Below the pieces are notes generated by a model. It was not told the origin of the DNA and did no database searches. It saw nothing but the letters and a program-made list of their open reading frames with translations. The translations under genes and the position numbers were made by a program. This document shows, in pieces, positions 1 through 7,650 of a stretch of DNA of 11,106 bases (the first letter of the stretch is position 1; each line of letters begins with the position of its first letter). The stretch is taken from NCBI GenBank assembly GCA_026999335.1, contig JALTPW010000460.1, forward strand, positions 1 to 11,106, written 5' to 3'. The stretch comes from Chromatiales bacterium (GTDB taxonomy: Bacteria; Pseudomonadota; Gammaproteobacteria; SZUA-152).

Positions 1-2
1 AG

Positions 3-443
3 GTCAGTTTCGAGGGCGTCACGGCGCAGCGTATCGAGACCGAGCCTTGGAACACGCGCCTGAGTCCGGATCTGCTCAGCGTGGTGACGGTCAAGCCCAA
101 CACTCTGTCGATTATGGGGTTGTATGACTATGTCAGCTATCTGCGCGAAAACGGCCTCGATGCGGCGGTCTATGAGCAGGCTCTGTGGGGCAAGGTCGTG
201 GCGCCGCTGGTGACCGGGGTGATGGTGTTTTTAGCCATCCCCTTCGTGTTCGGCCCGTTGCGCTCGGTCAGCATCGGCCACCGTATTCTGGTGGGTACCC
301 TGGTGGGTATCGGATTCCATTTACTGAACCAAATGTTGGGTTACCTTGGCTTGGTGGCGGGCATCTATCCGGCACTGACGGCGGTGCTGCCACTGGCCTT
401 GGCGTTGGGCACCGGGTTCTGGTTGATGCGGCGGATTTATTAG
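3..443 (+). CDS. lptG: LPS export ABC transporter permease LptG, C-terminal part (5' truncated)
   Basis: The frame is open from the window edge and ends at TAG 441-443, giving the last 146 residues of a protein that is usually about 355 residues long. It begins in the periplasmic beta-jellyroll domain and its linker (around VSFEGVTAQRIETEPW). The C-terminal transmembrane block follows, with the family-typical stretch FGPLRSVSIGHRILVG, then a helix around GFHLLNQMLGYLGLV and a final helix ending in WLMRRIY. LptG is one of two inner-membrane permeases of the LptB2FGC complex, which extracts lipopolysaccharide from the inner membrane and feeds it to the periplasmic LptA bridge. The usual upstream partner lptF would lie outside the window. 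Nothing downstream is co-directional for several kilobases, so this is probably the end of its operon. The family call rests on recalled sequence features, without an alignment. Confidence 0.9.
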   Translation, partial: VSFEGVTAQRIETEPWNTRLSPDLLSVVTVKPNTLSIMGLYDYVSYLRENGLDAAVYEQALWGKVVAPLVTGVMVFLAIPFVFGPLRSVSIGHRILVGTLVGIGFHLLNQMLGYLGLVAGIYPALTAVLPLALALGTGFWLMRRIY

Positions 444-494
444 TTCTACTCTGTTACTTTAATCTCTGAGGGGTCAATTCCCCACCACTCGCCT

Positions 495-534
495 ACCAAA
501 AGTAGGTTCTTTAAGAAAAGCGCCTACTTTTGGT
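495..534. repeat. 12-bp perfect inverted repeat downstream of lptG
   Basis: ACCAAAAGTAGG at 495-506 is the exact reverse complement of CCTACTTTTGGT at 523-534, with a 16-nt AT-rich loop. It lies about 50 bp after the lptG stop. It could act as a 3' stabilising hairpin or weak terminator, although no T-run follows. It could also be part of a dispersed repeat. Confidence 0.7.
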
Positions 535-883
535 GCTGCGAACGAGCATTGAACAATGCGTAGCGGGTGAACTCTTCTCAATGCCTCGCCCCTTGGGGCG
601 GGAATGTTGACTCAGTACGTTAAATGTAACGGAGTAGAATTAGTCTGTGCTCACCACAGGGGCTGCATTATGGTGGGCGGTGCCGATCCTACAAAACGAC
701 ACTGCTTTATGTATGGTTTTGGGCAGTGATCAATAGCTTCGTGTACTTTGTGCCCTACTGCGGTGAAAAAACCAAAAACCGAAGCGATAGTACAAGGCGG
801 CCGGGTCGTTGCCATGCCCTACGGCCCATCAATGCCACCTCTCACGAAGAATTTCCCACAACTGAGACAGAAAAGTCCATTGA

Positions 884-1040
884 GTGTAGGAGCGGGCCAT
901 GCCCGCGATTGTCGATGTGCAATCACTGCTGTCCTGTTAACGGACTATTGCCGTATTTCAAATGCCCGGTTTGCGGGGAGAGCAGCCTGATTGAGGGTGT
1001 TTTTATGGCCGATAATCGCGGGCATGGCCCGCTCCTACAC
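884..1040. repeat. REP-like inverted pair (REPIN/BIME-type element)
   Basis: The 31-bp sequence at 884-914 and the reverse complement of 1010-1040 differ at a single base. Each arm starts with GTGTAGGAGCGGGCCATG and can itself fold, because GCGGGC and GCCCGC pair around a CAT loop (892-906). The arms are separated by 95 bp. Two head-to-head REP hairpins in an intergenic gap match the architecture of REPINs, which are non-autonomous elements usually spread by a RAYT transposase. The GTAGGAGCGGGC..GCCCGCGA sequence type is familiar from Pseudomonas and related gammaproteobacteria. No RAYT gene is in the window. Confidence 0.8.
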
Positions 1041-1135
1041 ACGCAGCCCTGCATGTCAGTGCCAGCTCTACCTACCTGCTCACAGTGATAGTGCTTCGCA
1101 CAATGAAATCAGCATAGCACGGCGACAGACCGGGA

Positions 1136-2857
1136 TCAGACCTCGGCCAACCCCGGATTCTTGCCCAGTCCCTTGATCTTGGGAATGTTGAGTTCCTTGA
1201 TGCGCACCGTATCCTGGGCGCGGATGTACTCGGCCACCACGTCCCAGATGGGGGTGCCCTCGCGCTTTTCCATGCTGGCCCAGCCGGCAAGGCGATAGTT
1301 TTTCCTGGCGTCCAGCGGTTTGCCATTCAGCTCCATGTCGGTGATGCGCTTGCCGATCTTTGCCATGGGGTCGATGCTGTATTTCAGCCCGCCCACGCGT
1401 ACCATGTCGCCGCCCTGCTGGTAGTAGGGGTCTTCGTTGAACAGATTGTCCGCCACGTCCTCGAGGATCACCTTGATCTGTTCACCACTGACGTCGTTCA
1501 GGGTGGCGGTGGGGTAAGTGATGGCGGTTTGCGTCATCACATGCTCAAAGGTGATCGGTTCACCCGGCATTACGCTCACGCCCCAACGGAAGCCGGGTGA
1601 GAAGGCGATATCGGCTTCCTGTACGTCGAGCATGGCATCGAGAATCAGCTGATCGAAGGTACCGTTGAAGTTGCCACGGCGATAGAGCGCCTCGTCCGCT
1701 ACGCCCAGTTGCTCGTTAAGTCGTTTGATATACGGTTTACGCACGTCGTTGATGAACGTGCTCATCTCGATGTCGGGCTCGATGAAACTGGAGAAGATGG
1801 GTAGCAGGCGGTAGCGGAAGTCTCGTACCTTGCCGTTTTTTACATCGAAGTCCAGCACGCTGAGGAATTTGCCGTTGGAGCCGGAGTTGATCACCAGGGT
1901 GGTTCCGCCGGCATTGTTGACCTTGATCGGTTCGGGTACGGCGTCATGGGTATGCCCGCCCAGGATGGCGTCGATACCGCGCACACGGCTGGCCATTTTC
2001 AGATCGACGTCCATGCCGTTATGAGAAAGAACGACAACAACCTGTGCGCCGGCCTCCCGCGCGGCGTCGACGGTATCCTGCATCTTGTCGTCGCGGACGC
2101 CGAAACTCCATTCGGGAATCATCCAGCGCGGATTGGCGATGGGTGTGTAGGGGAAGGCCTGGCCAATGATGGCCGTCGGGATACCGTTCATCTCCTTGAT
2201 GACGTAGGGTTTGAAGACGTCTTCCTCCCACTGGTTGTCGATGACATTCTGGGCCACAAAATCCATGTGCCCTGCGAGATCATTTTCAATGATTTCATTG
2301 ACGCGTTCTGCGCCATAGGTAAATTCCCAGTGGCCGGTCATCACATCGACACCGAGCAGCTTGGTGGCATCGACCATATCCTGTCCATTGCTCCACAGGG
2401 CGGTGGCGGAACCCTGCCAGGTATCGCCGCCATCCAGCAGCAGGGATTCCGGACGTTGCGCGCGGATATGTTTTACCAATGTCGCCAGGTGCGCAAAACC
2501 GCCGACCTTGCCGTACTGTTTGGAGGCCTCGACAAAATTCAAATAGGTGAAGGCATTGGCCTCCGGTGTATTCGGGGCGATGCCGTAATGTTTGAGGAAA
2601 TGCCTGCCTACCAGATGGGGAGGGTTCCCTTTCATGTTGCCGACGCCGATGTTGATATTGGGTTCGCGGAACCAGATGGGCATCAATTGGGCGTGGCAAT
2701 CCGTAAAATGCAGAAATGAAACATTGCCAAAAGCGGGAAGTTCATATATCTGGTTAGGGATAATGCTCTCCTTGCTGGCCGCCTGGCCGGGTAGTGCGAC
2801 GCCGGCGGCGCTGGCCACGGCCAGCATTTGCAGAAATTCACGACGGGAGATGTTCAT
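1136..2857 (-). CDS. soxB: Thiosulfohydrolase SoxB
   Basis: SoxB is the periplasmic dimanganese hydrolase of the Sox pathway. It releases sulfate from the thiosulfonate carried on the SoxY cysteine. The 573-residue length is normal for the family. A Tat signal lies at the N-terminus (SRREFLQ, residues 4-10, then a hydrophobic stretch ending near GQAASKE), consistent with export of a folded metalloenzyme. The metallophosphoesterase core shows DCHAQ (53-57), LDGGDTWQG (141-149), GHWEF (175-179), VAQN (201-204), LSHNGMD (277-283) and GGHTHDA (300-306), which supply the Asp, His and Asn metal ligands. The 5'-nucleotidase-like C-terminal domain follows. The start is well supported by an AGGAGGAGG Shine-Dalgarno about 10 bases upstream. 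It lies 503 bp downstream of soxA, beyond an intrinsic terminator, so it probably has its own promoter. I saw no lost residue or frameshift. Confidence 0.97.
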   Translation of the reverse strand: MNISRREFLQMLAVASAAGVALPGQAASKESIIPNQIYELPAFGNVSFLHFTDCHAQLMPIWFREPNINIGVGNMKGNPPHLVGRHFLKHYGIAPNTPEANAFTYLNFVEASKQYGKVGGFAHLATLVKHIRAQRPESLLLDGGDTWQGSATALWSNGQDMVDATKLLGVDVMTGHWEFTYGAERVNEIIENDLAGHMDFVAQNVIDNQWEEDVFKPYVIKEMNGIPTAIIGQAFPYTPIANPRWMIPEWSFGVRDDKMQDTVDAAREAGAQVVVVLSHNGMDVDLKMASRVRGIDAILGGHTHDAVPEPIKVNNAGGTTLVINSGSNGKFLSVLDFDVKNGKVRDFRYRLLPIFSSFIEPDIEMSTFINDVRKPYIKRLNEQLGVADEALYRRGNFNGTFDQLILDAMLDVQEADIAFSPGFRWGVSVMPGEPITFEHVMTQTAITYPTATLNDVSGEQIKVILEDVADNLFNEDPYYQQGGDMVRVGGLKYSIDPMAKIGKRITDMELNGKPLDARKNYRLAGWASMEKREGTPIWDVVAEYIRAQDTVRIKELNIPKIKGLGKNPGLAEV

Positions 2858-3193
2858 ATGATGCGTTCCTCCTCCTGCTACGGATGGTTTTGGTCGGTCT
2901 TCATTGTGTTGCTTGTTATTGTGTGACCACCCATATGGCCTCAGTCATCTGCCGAGATGGACAATAGTGCTTATGGCGCGGTGACAGGCCAGGTGACTGC
3001 GAATTCATTTTAGGTGTGCTGGCTTCATGCTCATACGGACAGAAAGTCTGGCATGTGAACACAACCACTTACACTCCTCTAAAGGGGTATATATTGACTG
3101 GCACCTATTTATGTTTAACCCGAATCTGTAGCTTCAGGGCGGAATGAAGTGACGACCCGGAATTCAAGGTGCTTGAAATTATGTATATTCTGG

Positions 3194-3213
3194 ATTCCCG
3201 CCTGCGCGGGAAT
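3194..3213. repeat. REP-type hairpin ATTCCCGC-CTGC-GCGGGAAT
   Basis: A perfect 8-bp stem (ATTCCCGC / GCGGGAAT) encloses a CTGC loop and is followed by GACGG. The string TGGATTCCCGCCTGCGCGGG is a very common dispersed intergenic palindrome in Neisseria and many other proteobacteria. Only one copy is present in the window. Confidence 0.7.
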
Positions 3214-3298
3214 GACGGTATTCCATAAGTTTCTCAGACTTGAGTAAGCGACATTCGAATATGTATTCACTTCTGTTGTGAAAGATGTTGCCGGTTAA

Positions 3299-3336
3299 GA
3301 AAAAAGCCCGGGGAGAAGTCTCACCGGGCCTTTTTC
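3299..3336 (-). terminator. Intrinsic terminator after soxA
   Basis: On the minus strand GCCCGG pairs with CCGGGC. An inner GAG/CTC pair extends the stem, and a run of six T follows. It begins about 25 bp after the soxA stop. A-rich flanks on the other side also give a T-run on the plus strand, so it could work in both directions. It should end most soxXYZA transcripts before soxB. Confidence 0.85.
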
Positions 3337-3360
3337 ATTGCAAACTACGGTGCAAACACC

Positions 3361-4197
3361 TTACTTGCGGGCACCGGGGCCATTCCAGGGAAGCCCGTTA
3401 CTCATGTAGGTCATGAAGTACTCAAGATTGCGGTATTCAGGACTTTGTGCCTTGAAAGGTAATGCGCGAACCTGCTTGTTGCAGCCTGAAAAGCGGCGGT
3501 GGGCGGTGCCCAGGCTGCCCCATTTCGAGCGGTAGACCGGAAAATGTGTGAGATGACCCAGCGCCGGAGACAGTAGGTCGGCACGGATCTTGTTGCCGGC
3601 ATTGTCGACGTGGCAATGGGCGCAGGACATGTTCAGCTGACCGCGACGGGCGTAAAAAAAACGCTTGCCATCTTCGTAGGCGTCACGGGCGCGCTGGTCA
3701 AACGGAATTTTAATATCGATGATCTGACCCCGGGTGGTATAGGCCATGTAGGCAACCAGTGAGGCGAGTTCTCCTTTCATGTATTTGAGGGGGGCTTCGC
3801 CATTTTTGGTGCGACATTCATTGATCGCCGATGCCAGGGTTTCCACGCGACCCTTTTCGATATCGTAGTAGGGGTAGTCACTCTTGATGCCGATGCCGCC
3901 ATTGCGGAAACAGCTGGCGTAGGTCTTGCCATTCTTGAAGGGGGTATTGAACATTTCTTCACCTTCCTCAATGGCGATTTCGTAGGGAGGGAATTCCTCG
4001 ATCGCTTCCCACTGTTCACGCGAAGCCTTGTCGATGGCATAGACACCATTGGTAAATTCTTCCAGCGGTACATTGGGAAAACGTTCCGTAAAATATCCCT
4101 GAAATGCCTTGAGATCATTCTCCGGGCTTGCTTGGCTGATCAGCGGGACTGCGCCCAGGGCGCCAATAACCGCAGTAATCAAAAGCAGTTTTTTCAT
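3361..4197 (-). CDS. soxA: Sulfur oxidation c-type cytochrome SoxA (single-haem form)
   Basis: SoxA pairs with SoxX to form the cytochrome that oxidatively joins thiosulfate to the SoxY cysteine in the periplasm. I start it at the second in-frame ATG (MKKLLLITAV), because GGAGGA lies 6 bases upstream and a clean Sec signal peptide follows (cleavage near SQA-SP, residue 23). An upstream ATG at 4215 has no such support. This gives 278 residues. Only one haem motif is present, CAHCH at 192-196. The N-terminal domain has C96 (ASCFRNGG) and C128 (NECRTKNG), but no CxxCH, so the first haem of the diheme type is absent. Those cysteines probably form the disulfide seen in mono-haem SoxA. The SGCNKQVR motif holds C239, the expected cysteine (persulfide) ligand of the active-site haem. 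It is 73 bp after soxZ and ends the soxXYZA unit. Confidence 0.96.
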   Translation of the reverse strand: MKKLLLITAVIGALGAVPLISQASPENDLKAFQGYFTERFPNVPLEEFTNGVYAIDKASREQWEAIEEFPPYEIAIEEGEEMFNTPFKNGKTYASCFRNGGIGIKSDYPYYDIEKGRVETLASAINECRTKNGEAPLKYMKGELASLVAYMAYTTRGQIIDIKIPFDQRARDAYEDGKRFFYARRGQLNMSCAHCHVDNAGNKIRADLLSPALGHLTHFPVYRSKWGSLGTAHRRFSGCNKQVRALPFKAQSPEYRNLEYFMTYMSNGLPWNGPGARK

Positions 4198-4270
4198 GAG
4201 TGTTCCTCCATCCATATCGATACTGCCTGCAGGCAGTGGTTCGTTAGCCGGTTATTGTTGGCAGTATGCA

Positions 4271-4588
4271 TTATCCGATCTTGGCTTCAGCGGATGCGCT
4301 TTCACCTTTATTATCGTTCCAGCTAACTTTGATTGTGTCGCCTTTGGCGGCACCGGTGAATTTGAATGCCAGGTAGGGATTTTTGGAAATGGCAACCCCC
4401 CAGTGGGCAACCAGTACCTGGGCGCCTTTATACTCACAGGTGATATCCTGGATGAAGTGTGCGGGAATCTTTTCGCCCGTTTTTTTGTTTTTGCGCAGGC
4501 CGGTTTCCATCGGGTGGCTCATCAGCGCCTTGACTTCAGTCACCTCGCCTTTCATTTTGGCGCGGATGCGGATTTTTTTCTTGGCCAT
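4271..4588 (-). CDS. soxZ: Thiosulfate oxidation carrier complex protein SoxZ
   Basis: SoxZ is the small immunoglobulin-like partner of SoxY. The SoxYZ heterodimer carries all pathway intermediates on the SoxY C-terminal cysteine. At 105 residues it has the usual length. It begins MAKKKIRIRAKMKGEV and contains the family-typical MSHPMETGLRKNKKTG (about residues 23-38), then IPAHFIQDI, with a C-terminal beta-rich part (WGVAISKNPYLAFKF). As usual for the family it has no signal peptide, and it is exported with SoxY by the Tat system. A GAGGA Shine-Dalgarno lies about 8 bases before the ATG. It starts 46 bp after soxY ends, so the two are almost certainly translated from one message. Confidence 0.97.
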   Translation of the reverse strand: MAKKKIRIRAKMKGEVTEVKALMSHPMETGLRKNKKTGEKIPAHFIQDITCEYKGAQVLVAHWGVAISKNPYLAFKFTGAAKGDTIKVSWNDNKGESASAEAKIG

Positions 4589-4634
4589 TCTCTTTTCCTC
4601 AAACGGTTAACTTGTCGGGTGTTGTGGGTGTGGT

Positions 4635-5099
4635 TTAACCGCCGCAACCGCCGATGGTGACTTTGATCATCTTTTTGGCGCTGTACAGCTTGCCTTCGGA
4701 CTTGACGATGGCAATGAGGTCAGAGGTCTTGCCCATTTTGACCCGACAGGAAATGAAGCCTTCAGTGTTGGGGCCCAGGTCATAACTGCTGGCCAGGGGC
4801 ACGGGATTTTTTTCAATGAAGATGGCGATGGATTCCACGCCGGACATGCCGGTGGAAATGGTGATAGGGACAACAGCGCCATTTTCCGCGATATCCGGTG
4901 CCTTGATATTGATGTCGCCACTTTCGGTGACGTCGGAGGCACCAAGAGCCGCTTGCATGCCGTCGTCAACAGTCTTTGCCTCGAAGGCGGCTTTAGGCCA
5001 TGCGGCCAGTACGCTCTGCGGGGTTAGTAAACCTGCACCGGCGGCAACCCCCAGTATGCTGCTGGCAACGGTGCCCTTGAGAAAGCTTCTACGTTTCAT
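4635..5099 (-). CDS. soxY: Thiosulfate oxidation carrier protein SoxY
   Basis: SoxY is the substrate-carrying subunit of SoxYZ. The 154-residue protein has a Tat signal (RRSFLKG, residues 3-9, followed by a hydrophobic segment and likely cleavage after SVLA at 32) and an Ig-like fold region. It ends in the diagnostic flexible swinging arm GGCGG. C152 of that arm is the cysteine to which thiosulfate is covalently attached. A second cysteine, C118 (GFISCRV), lies in the body of the domain. An AAGGAG sequence precedes the ATG by about 11 bases, slightly further than usual. The gene lies between soxX (48 bp upstream) and soxZ (46 bp downstream). With the Tat signal here and none on SoxZ, co-export of the pair is expected. 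Confidence 0.97.
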   Translation of the reverse strand: MKRRSFLKGTVASSILGVAAGAGLLTPQSVLAAWPKAAFEAKTVDDGMQAALGASDVTESGDINIKAPDIAENGAVVPITISTGMSGVESIAIFIEKNPVPLASSYDLGPNTEGFISCRVKMGKTSDLIAIVKSEGKLYSAKKMIKVTIGGCGG

Positions 5100-5147
5100 A
5101 ATAGGGTGATCTCCTTCTAGCTTTTACTTTTATAAGTGACCCGTCGA

Positions 5148-5522
5148 TTAACGTGTGTAGATAAATTCCACAACCTTGTCGAGTTCTTCTTCGGTCAGAA
5201 TTTTGTGTTTGCCGTAAGGGGGCATAATGGTGTAGGGGTTAATCTTGGTGGCGTCCCAGATCTGGTCGCGCAGCCTCTTTTTGTCAGGATAACGGTCGGC
5301 CATATTCACCAGGGCTGGGCCGATGTTGCCTTCCAGCGTACCGTCCTTCATCTTATGACAGGCCAGACAGTTGCCTTTTTTGCGGTCGAAGGCAATGGCC
5401 TTTCCTTCCTCCACCACCGAGGCCTCTTCGGCAAAGGCAGCCTGGGGGGCAATGGCAAGACTGCCGAGCATCAAGGCCAGGGTACCGGCCGCTGCCAGTG
5501 TACTACTCGCGGATTTGCGCAT
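5148..5522 (-). CDS. soxX: Sulfur oxidation c-type cytochrome SoxX
   Basis: SoxX is the mono-haem electron-accepting subunit of SoxXA. The 124-residue protein has a Sec signal peptide (hydrophobic residues about 9-28, cleavage near AAFA-EE at 31). It has one haem-binding motif, CLACH at 52-56, followed by the family-typical GNIGPAL (65-71). M100, in TIMPPYG, is the likely methionine axial ligand. The length is on the short side but complete. It is the first gene of the soxXYZA unit, with a strong AAGGAGG Shine-Dalgarno about 8 bases from the ATG. The 242 bp upstream is AT-rich and probably contains the sox promoter, although I could not settle on one -35/-10 pair. A generic class I cytochrome c is the only alternative; the sox context makes SoxX very likely. 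Confidence 0.93.
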   Translation of the reverse strand: MRKSASSTLAAAGTLALMLGSLAIAPQAAFAEEASVVEEGKAIAFDRKKGNCLACHKMKDGTLEGNIGPALVNMADRYPDKKRLRDQIWDATKINPYTIMPPYGKHKILTEEELDKVVEFIYTR

Positions 5523-5764
5523 TGCTGCTTCCTCCTTAATTAGAAATATAAATTATTTTTCGCTGGGTATTTAATTTTTATATGATGGCTATGAGCCGAT
5601 TTTTTTCTTTGTAGGAAACGCTCATATCGTATATCGATCCGTTGAGGAGATCCTGAACGCCAAGGACTCTTATACCAGAATTGACGGGCAGCACAACAGG
5701 TCGGCTGAAAAAATACAGGGATGGTGCGGGGGGAAATATATGGCTGCTCTCCGCAGTGTCTGTA

Positions 5765-7222
5765 TCAATGCTTCTTACTGCCGTCAGTCCGGGTTGTCTG
5801 GATTTCCTTTTTCCAGGCGGCAAGCCTGGCCTGCATGGCCAATTGTTCATACTGGCTTTTGCTGTCTTGTTCAATAGCCTGTTGTAGGTAGGTGATGGCT
5901 TGTACTGTATTGCCGTCGATGTAATTTAACTCGGCCAGTGACTGGTAGGCATCGGCGTAGCGGCGAGCCGTTTTGGTGGCCTGGAAGTGAAGAGCATACA
6001 GTCTGCGCTCAGGCCGGTAGCGAAGCTGCTGTTCCAACAGCGCGCTGGCCTCGGTGGCCTTGCCCTCTTTGAGCAGGGTTTCCGCCAGCATTTCTGTCAA
6101 TGGCAGGTTGTTGGGGAACAGGTCAAGGGCGGGGGTGAGCACCCTGTGTGCGGCCTGTGGTTTATCCGCTGCCAGCTCGATTTCGGCGGCGGTCAGGTGG
6201 TACAGCACGCGCTGGCGATCCTTCTCCAACAACTGCCGTATAGTATTTCTTGCCTTGTCGTAGTGCTTTTCTGACAGCCAGCTCAATGCCTGCCTGTACT
6301 GGGTGGCGGCCAGCGGTATTTCGTCCGCCGTCTTTTGCCGTTGTAGATAAATGTTGTCACCACTGAGTACTTTCACGCGACTCTTGATGAGTTGAAAGGT
6401 CAGGTCGTCTCCTTTGCTGCCGGTGTTTATCTGCTCTGCGCGATTGCGCGCATCGGCGATACGGGAAAGGGTGAGCGGGTGGGTTTGCAGGAGTTCCAGC
6501 GCGCGCAGGCCGGCGTAGCGGTTGGCGGATTGCAGGGTTTCAAAGAAACTGACCATCTGGCGGGGATTGAAGCCCGCCCGGGTCATCATGGTGATGCCGA
6601 CCCGATCCGCTTCCTGTTCATGCAGGCGTGAATAGCTGAGCTGCCGCTGGATGGAACCGGCTATGGTGCTGTTCAGCACGGCTTCCCCGACCTGTGGGTT
6701 CTGGCTGCCGATCAGAATGGCGGCGATCATCGCGGCGATGGTGGTGATTTCCATTCGCTGGCCGGCCTCGAATGAACGTACCAGGTGACGCTGTACGGCA
6801 TGAGCTAACTCATGAGCCAGTACCGACACCAGTTCACCCTCGGTGCGGGCGGAAAGGATCAGTCCGGTGTGCACGCCAATATAACCCCCCGGACCGGCAA
6901 AGGCATTGATCGACGGGTCGTTGACGAGAAAAAAAGTGACCCTCTGCTCATAGCCGTCGACTTGTGATATCAGGCGTTCCCCCAGGTTTTGCAGGTAGGC
7001 GGTGACGGCGGGGTCGCCGAGGATATTCAGTGAGCGGCGTACGCTACGCATGAATTCCCGGCCGATCAGCCGCTCCTGTTCCGGGGTGATCAGATTGCCG
7101 CCGGCATCGCCGATATCGGGCAGGTTCAGCGGCGTAACCTCGCCGGCCCCGGCATGATGGAAAGGGGAAACAGATCCTGCGATAACGGCAAGAAGAAATA
7201 GAAAAATGGAGCGCAGTTGCAT
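5765..7222 (-). CDS. bepA: BepA-like M48 family metalloprotease with TPR repeats
   Basis: This is a periplasmic zinc metallopeptidase related to E. coli BepA (YfgC), which helps assemble or remove outer-membrane beta-barrel proteins such as LptD. From the ATG at 7222 it has 485 residues, close to E. coli BepA. It starts with a signal peptide (MQLRSIFLFLLAVIAG, cleavage near AGA-GE). The zinc site is HELAH (137-141) with the downstream glutamate in HEQEAD (E204). H248 in THPLT matches the regulatory histidine switch of BepA. From about residue 285 the chain is helical TPR-like repeats. An upstream in-frame ATG at 7294 would add 24 residues with no signal-peptide character; a TAAGGA sequence abuts it. 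I prefer 7222 because the motif numbering then parallels E. coli BepA, but no clear Shine-Dalgarno decides it. It is divergent from tusA; soxX lies 242 bp downstream. Confidence 0.88.
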   Translation of the reverse strand: MQLRSIFLFLLAVIAGSVSPFHHAGAGEVTPLNLPDIGDAGGNLITPEQERLIGREFMRSVRRSLNILGDPAVTAYLQNLGERLISQVDGYEQRVTFFLVNDPSINAFAGPGGYIGVHTGLILSARTEGELVSVLAHELAHAVQRHLVRSFEAGQRMEITTIAAMIAAILIGSQNPQVGEAVLNSTIAGSIQRQLSYSRLHEQEADRVGITMMTRAGFNPRQMVSFFETLQSANRYAGLRALELLQTHPLTLSRIADARNRAEQINTGSKGDDLTFQLIKSRVKVLSGDNIYLQRQKTADEIPLAATQYRQALSWLSEKHYDKARNTIRQLLEKDRQRVLYHLTAAEIELAADKPQAAHRVLTPALDLFPNNLPLTEMLAETLLKEGKATEASALLEQQLRYRPERRLYALHFQATKTARRYADAYQSLAELNYIDGNTVQAITYLQQAIEQDSKSQYEQLAMQARLAAWKKEIQTTRTDGSKKH

Positions 7223-7294
7223 CGGCGGACGTGAGCGGGATCCCCGCATTTGGGAAGGTCGAGTGTAGTGTGAATTTTGTTTAATGGCGAGCAT

Positions 7295-7650
7295 TCCTTA
7301 TCGAGCTTCTTATTCGGAAAAATAGATATGAATATCGGCTAATCAGAACTGTCGCTAGCCTGCCTTTGGGATGTGCTGTCCGAAATATATTGCAGATTTT
7401 GTGTCAATGATCCGATACCTGTTTGAGATCGTCAGCCAGTGATTTTGTTCATTCGCAGGGCCGGGGAATCCGGGTTGCATTTTTCCCGACTTTGGAATAT
7501 AAGTTGACCATTGAATTCTAATAAAGGTTCCGCTGGGGGCCTGCCGGGTTTTTGGGGCGATTATCGCGAGGGAAAGGCCGGACAGGCCGCTTCTGGCGGC
7601 GACAGGCACTTTTTAGGTGCTTTTTGCAATAACCATCGAAGGAGTTTGAC
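7295..7650. other. Divergent intergenic region between the M48 protease and tusA
   Basis: No gene is supported. It should contain the promoter of tusA-dsrE2 (+) and that of the protease (-). A TTGACC at 7504-7509 and a TAATAA at 7519-7524 look promoter-like on the plus strand, but their spacing is wrong for each other. A GC-rich patch at 7556-7605 includes a GCCGC/GCGGC hairpin and the tandem motif AGGCACTTTTTAGGTGCTTTTT-like repeat just before the tusA ribosome-binding site. Confidence 0.5.

Larger units (their letters stand above)
444..1135. other. Non-coding region between lptG and soxB, rich in inverted repeats
   Basis: The two flanking genes converge here and I see no convincing gene. 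Short frames exist (for example 726-1088 +) but have low-complexity or unfamiliar translations and no good ribosome-binding site. The region holds a 12-bp inverted repeat (495-534), a GC-rich hairpin at 587-600 (CGCCCC, loop TT, GGGGCG), a small CATTG/CAATG hairpin at about 547-558, a 6-bp CACTGC/GCAGTG pair (700-728) and a REP-like inverted pair (884-1040). No T-run terminator follows lptG, so one of these hairpins may serve that role. It reads like repeat-rich intergenic DNA or the remains of a small mobile element. Confidence 0.6.
2858..3360. other. 503-bp intergenic region between soxA and soxB
   Basis: No gene is supported here; minus-strand frames are 30 codons or shorter. Reading toward soxB it contains the soxA terminator (3299-3336), a REP-type hairpin (3194-3213), a small TTCAAG/CTTGAA hairpin (3163-3177) and an AT-rich patch around 3085-3120, where a soxB promoter could lie. 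I could not find a convincing -35/-10 pair: on the minus strand TTAAAC and TATATA are separated by 19 bases. The soxB ribosome-binding site sits at the right-hand start of the gene, at about 2863-2872. Confidence 0.6.

Noticed and set aside
726..1088. A 120-codon plus-strand frame in the lptG-soxB gap
   Set aside because: It runs through both REP arms, and its cysteine- and proline-rich translation resembles no family. The CxxC pairs come from repeat sequence.
1946..2719. A 257-codon open frame on the plus strand opposite soxB
   Set aside because: It lies wholly antisense to soxB, whose motifs are all intact. Long antisense frames are common opposite GC-biased genes, and its translation shows no recognisable domain.
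5578..5874. A 98-codon minus-strand frame downstream of and overlapping the M48 protease
   Set aside because: Its first third overlaps the protease in another frame, it has no ribosome-binding site, and its codon choice in the unique part (ATA, AGG, TTA) shows no coding bias.
7604..7632. Possible sigma-54 promoter (GGCAC...TTTTTGC) just before tusA
   Set aside because: The GG to GC spacing is 8 or 12 bases depending on the pair chosen, not the required 10, and it would leave almost no leader before the ribosome-binding site.
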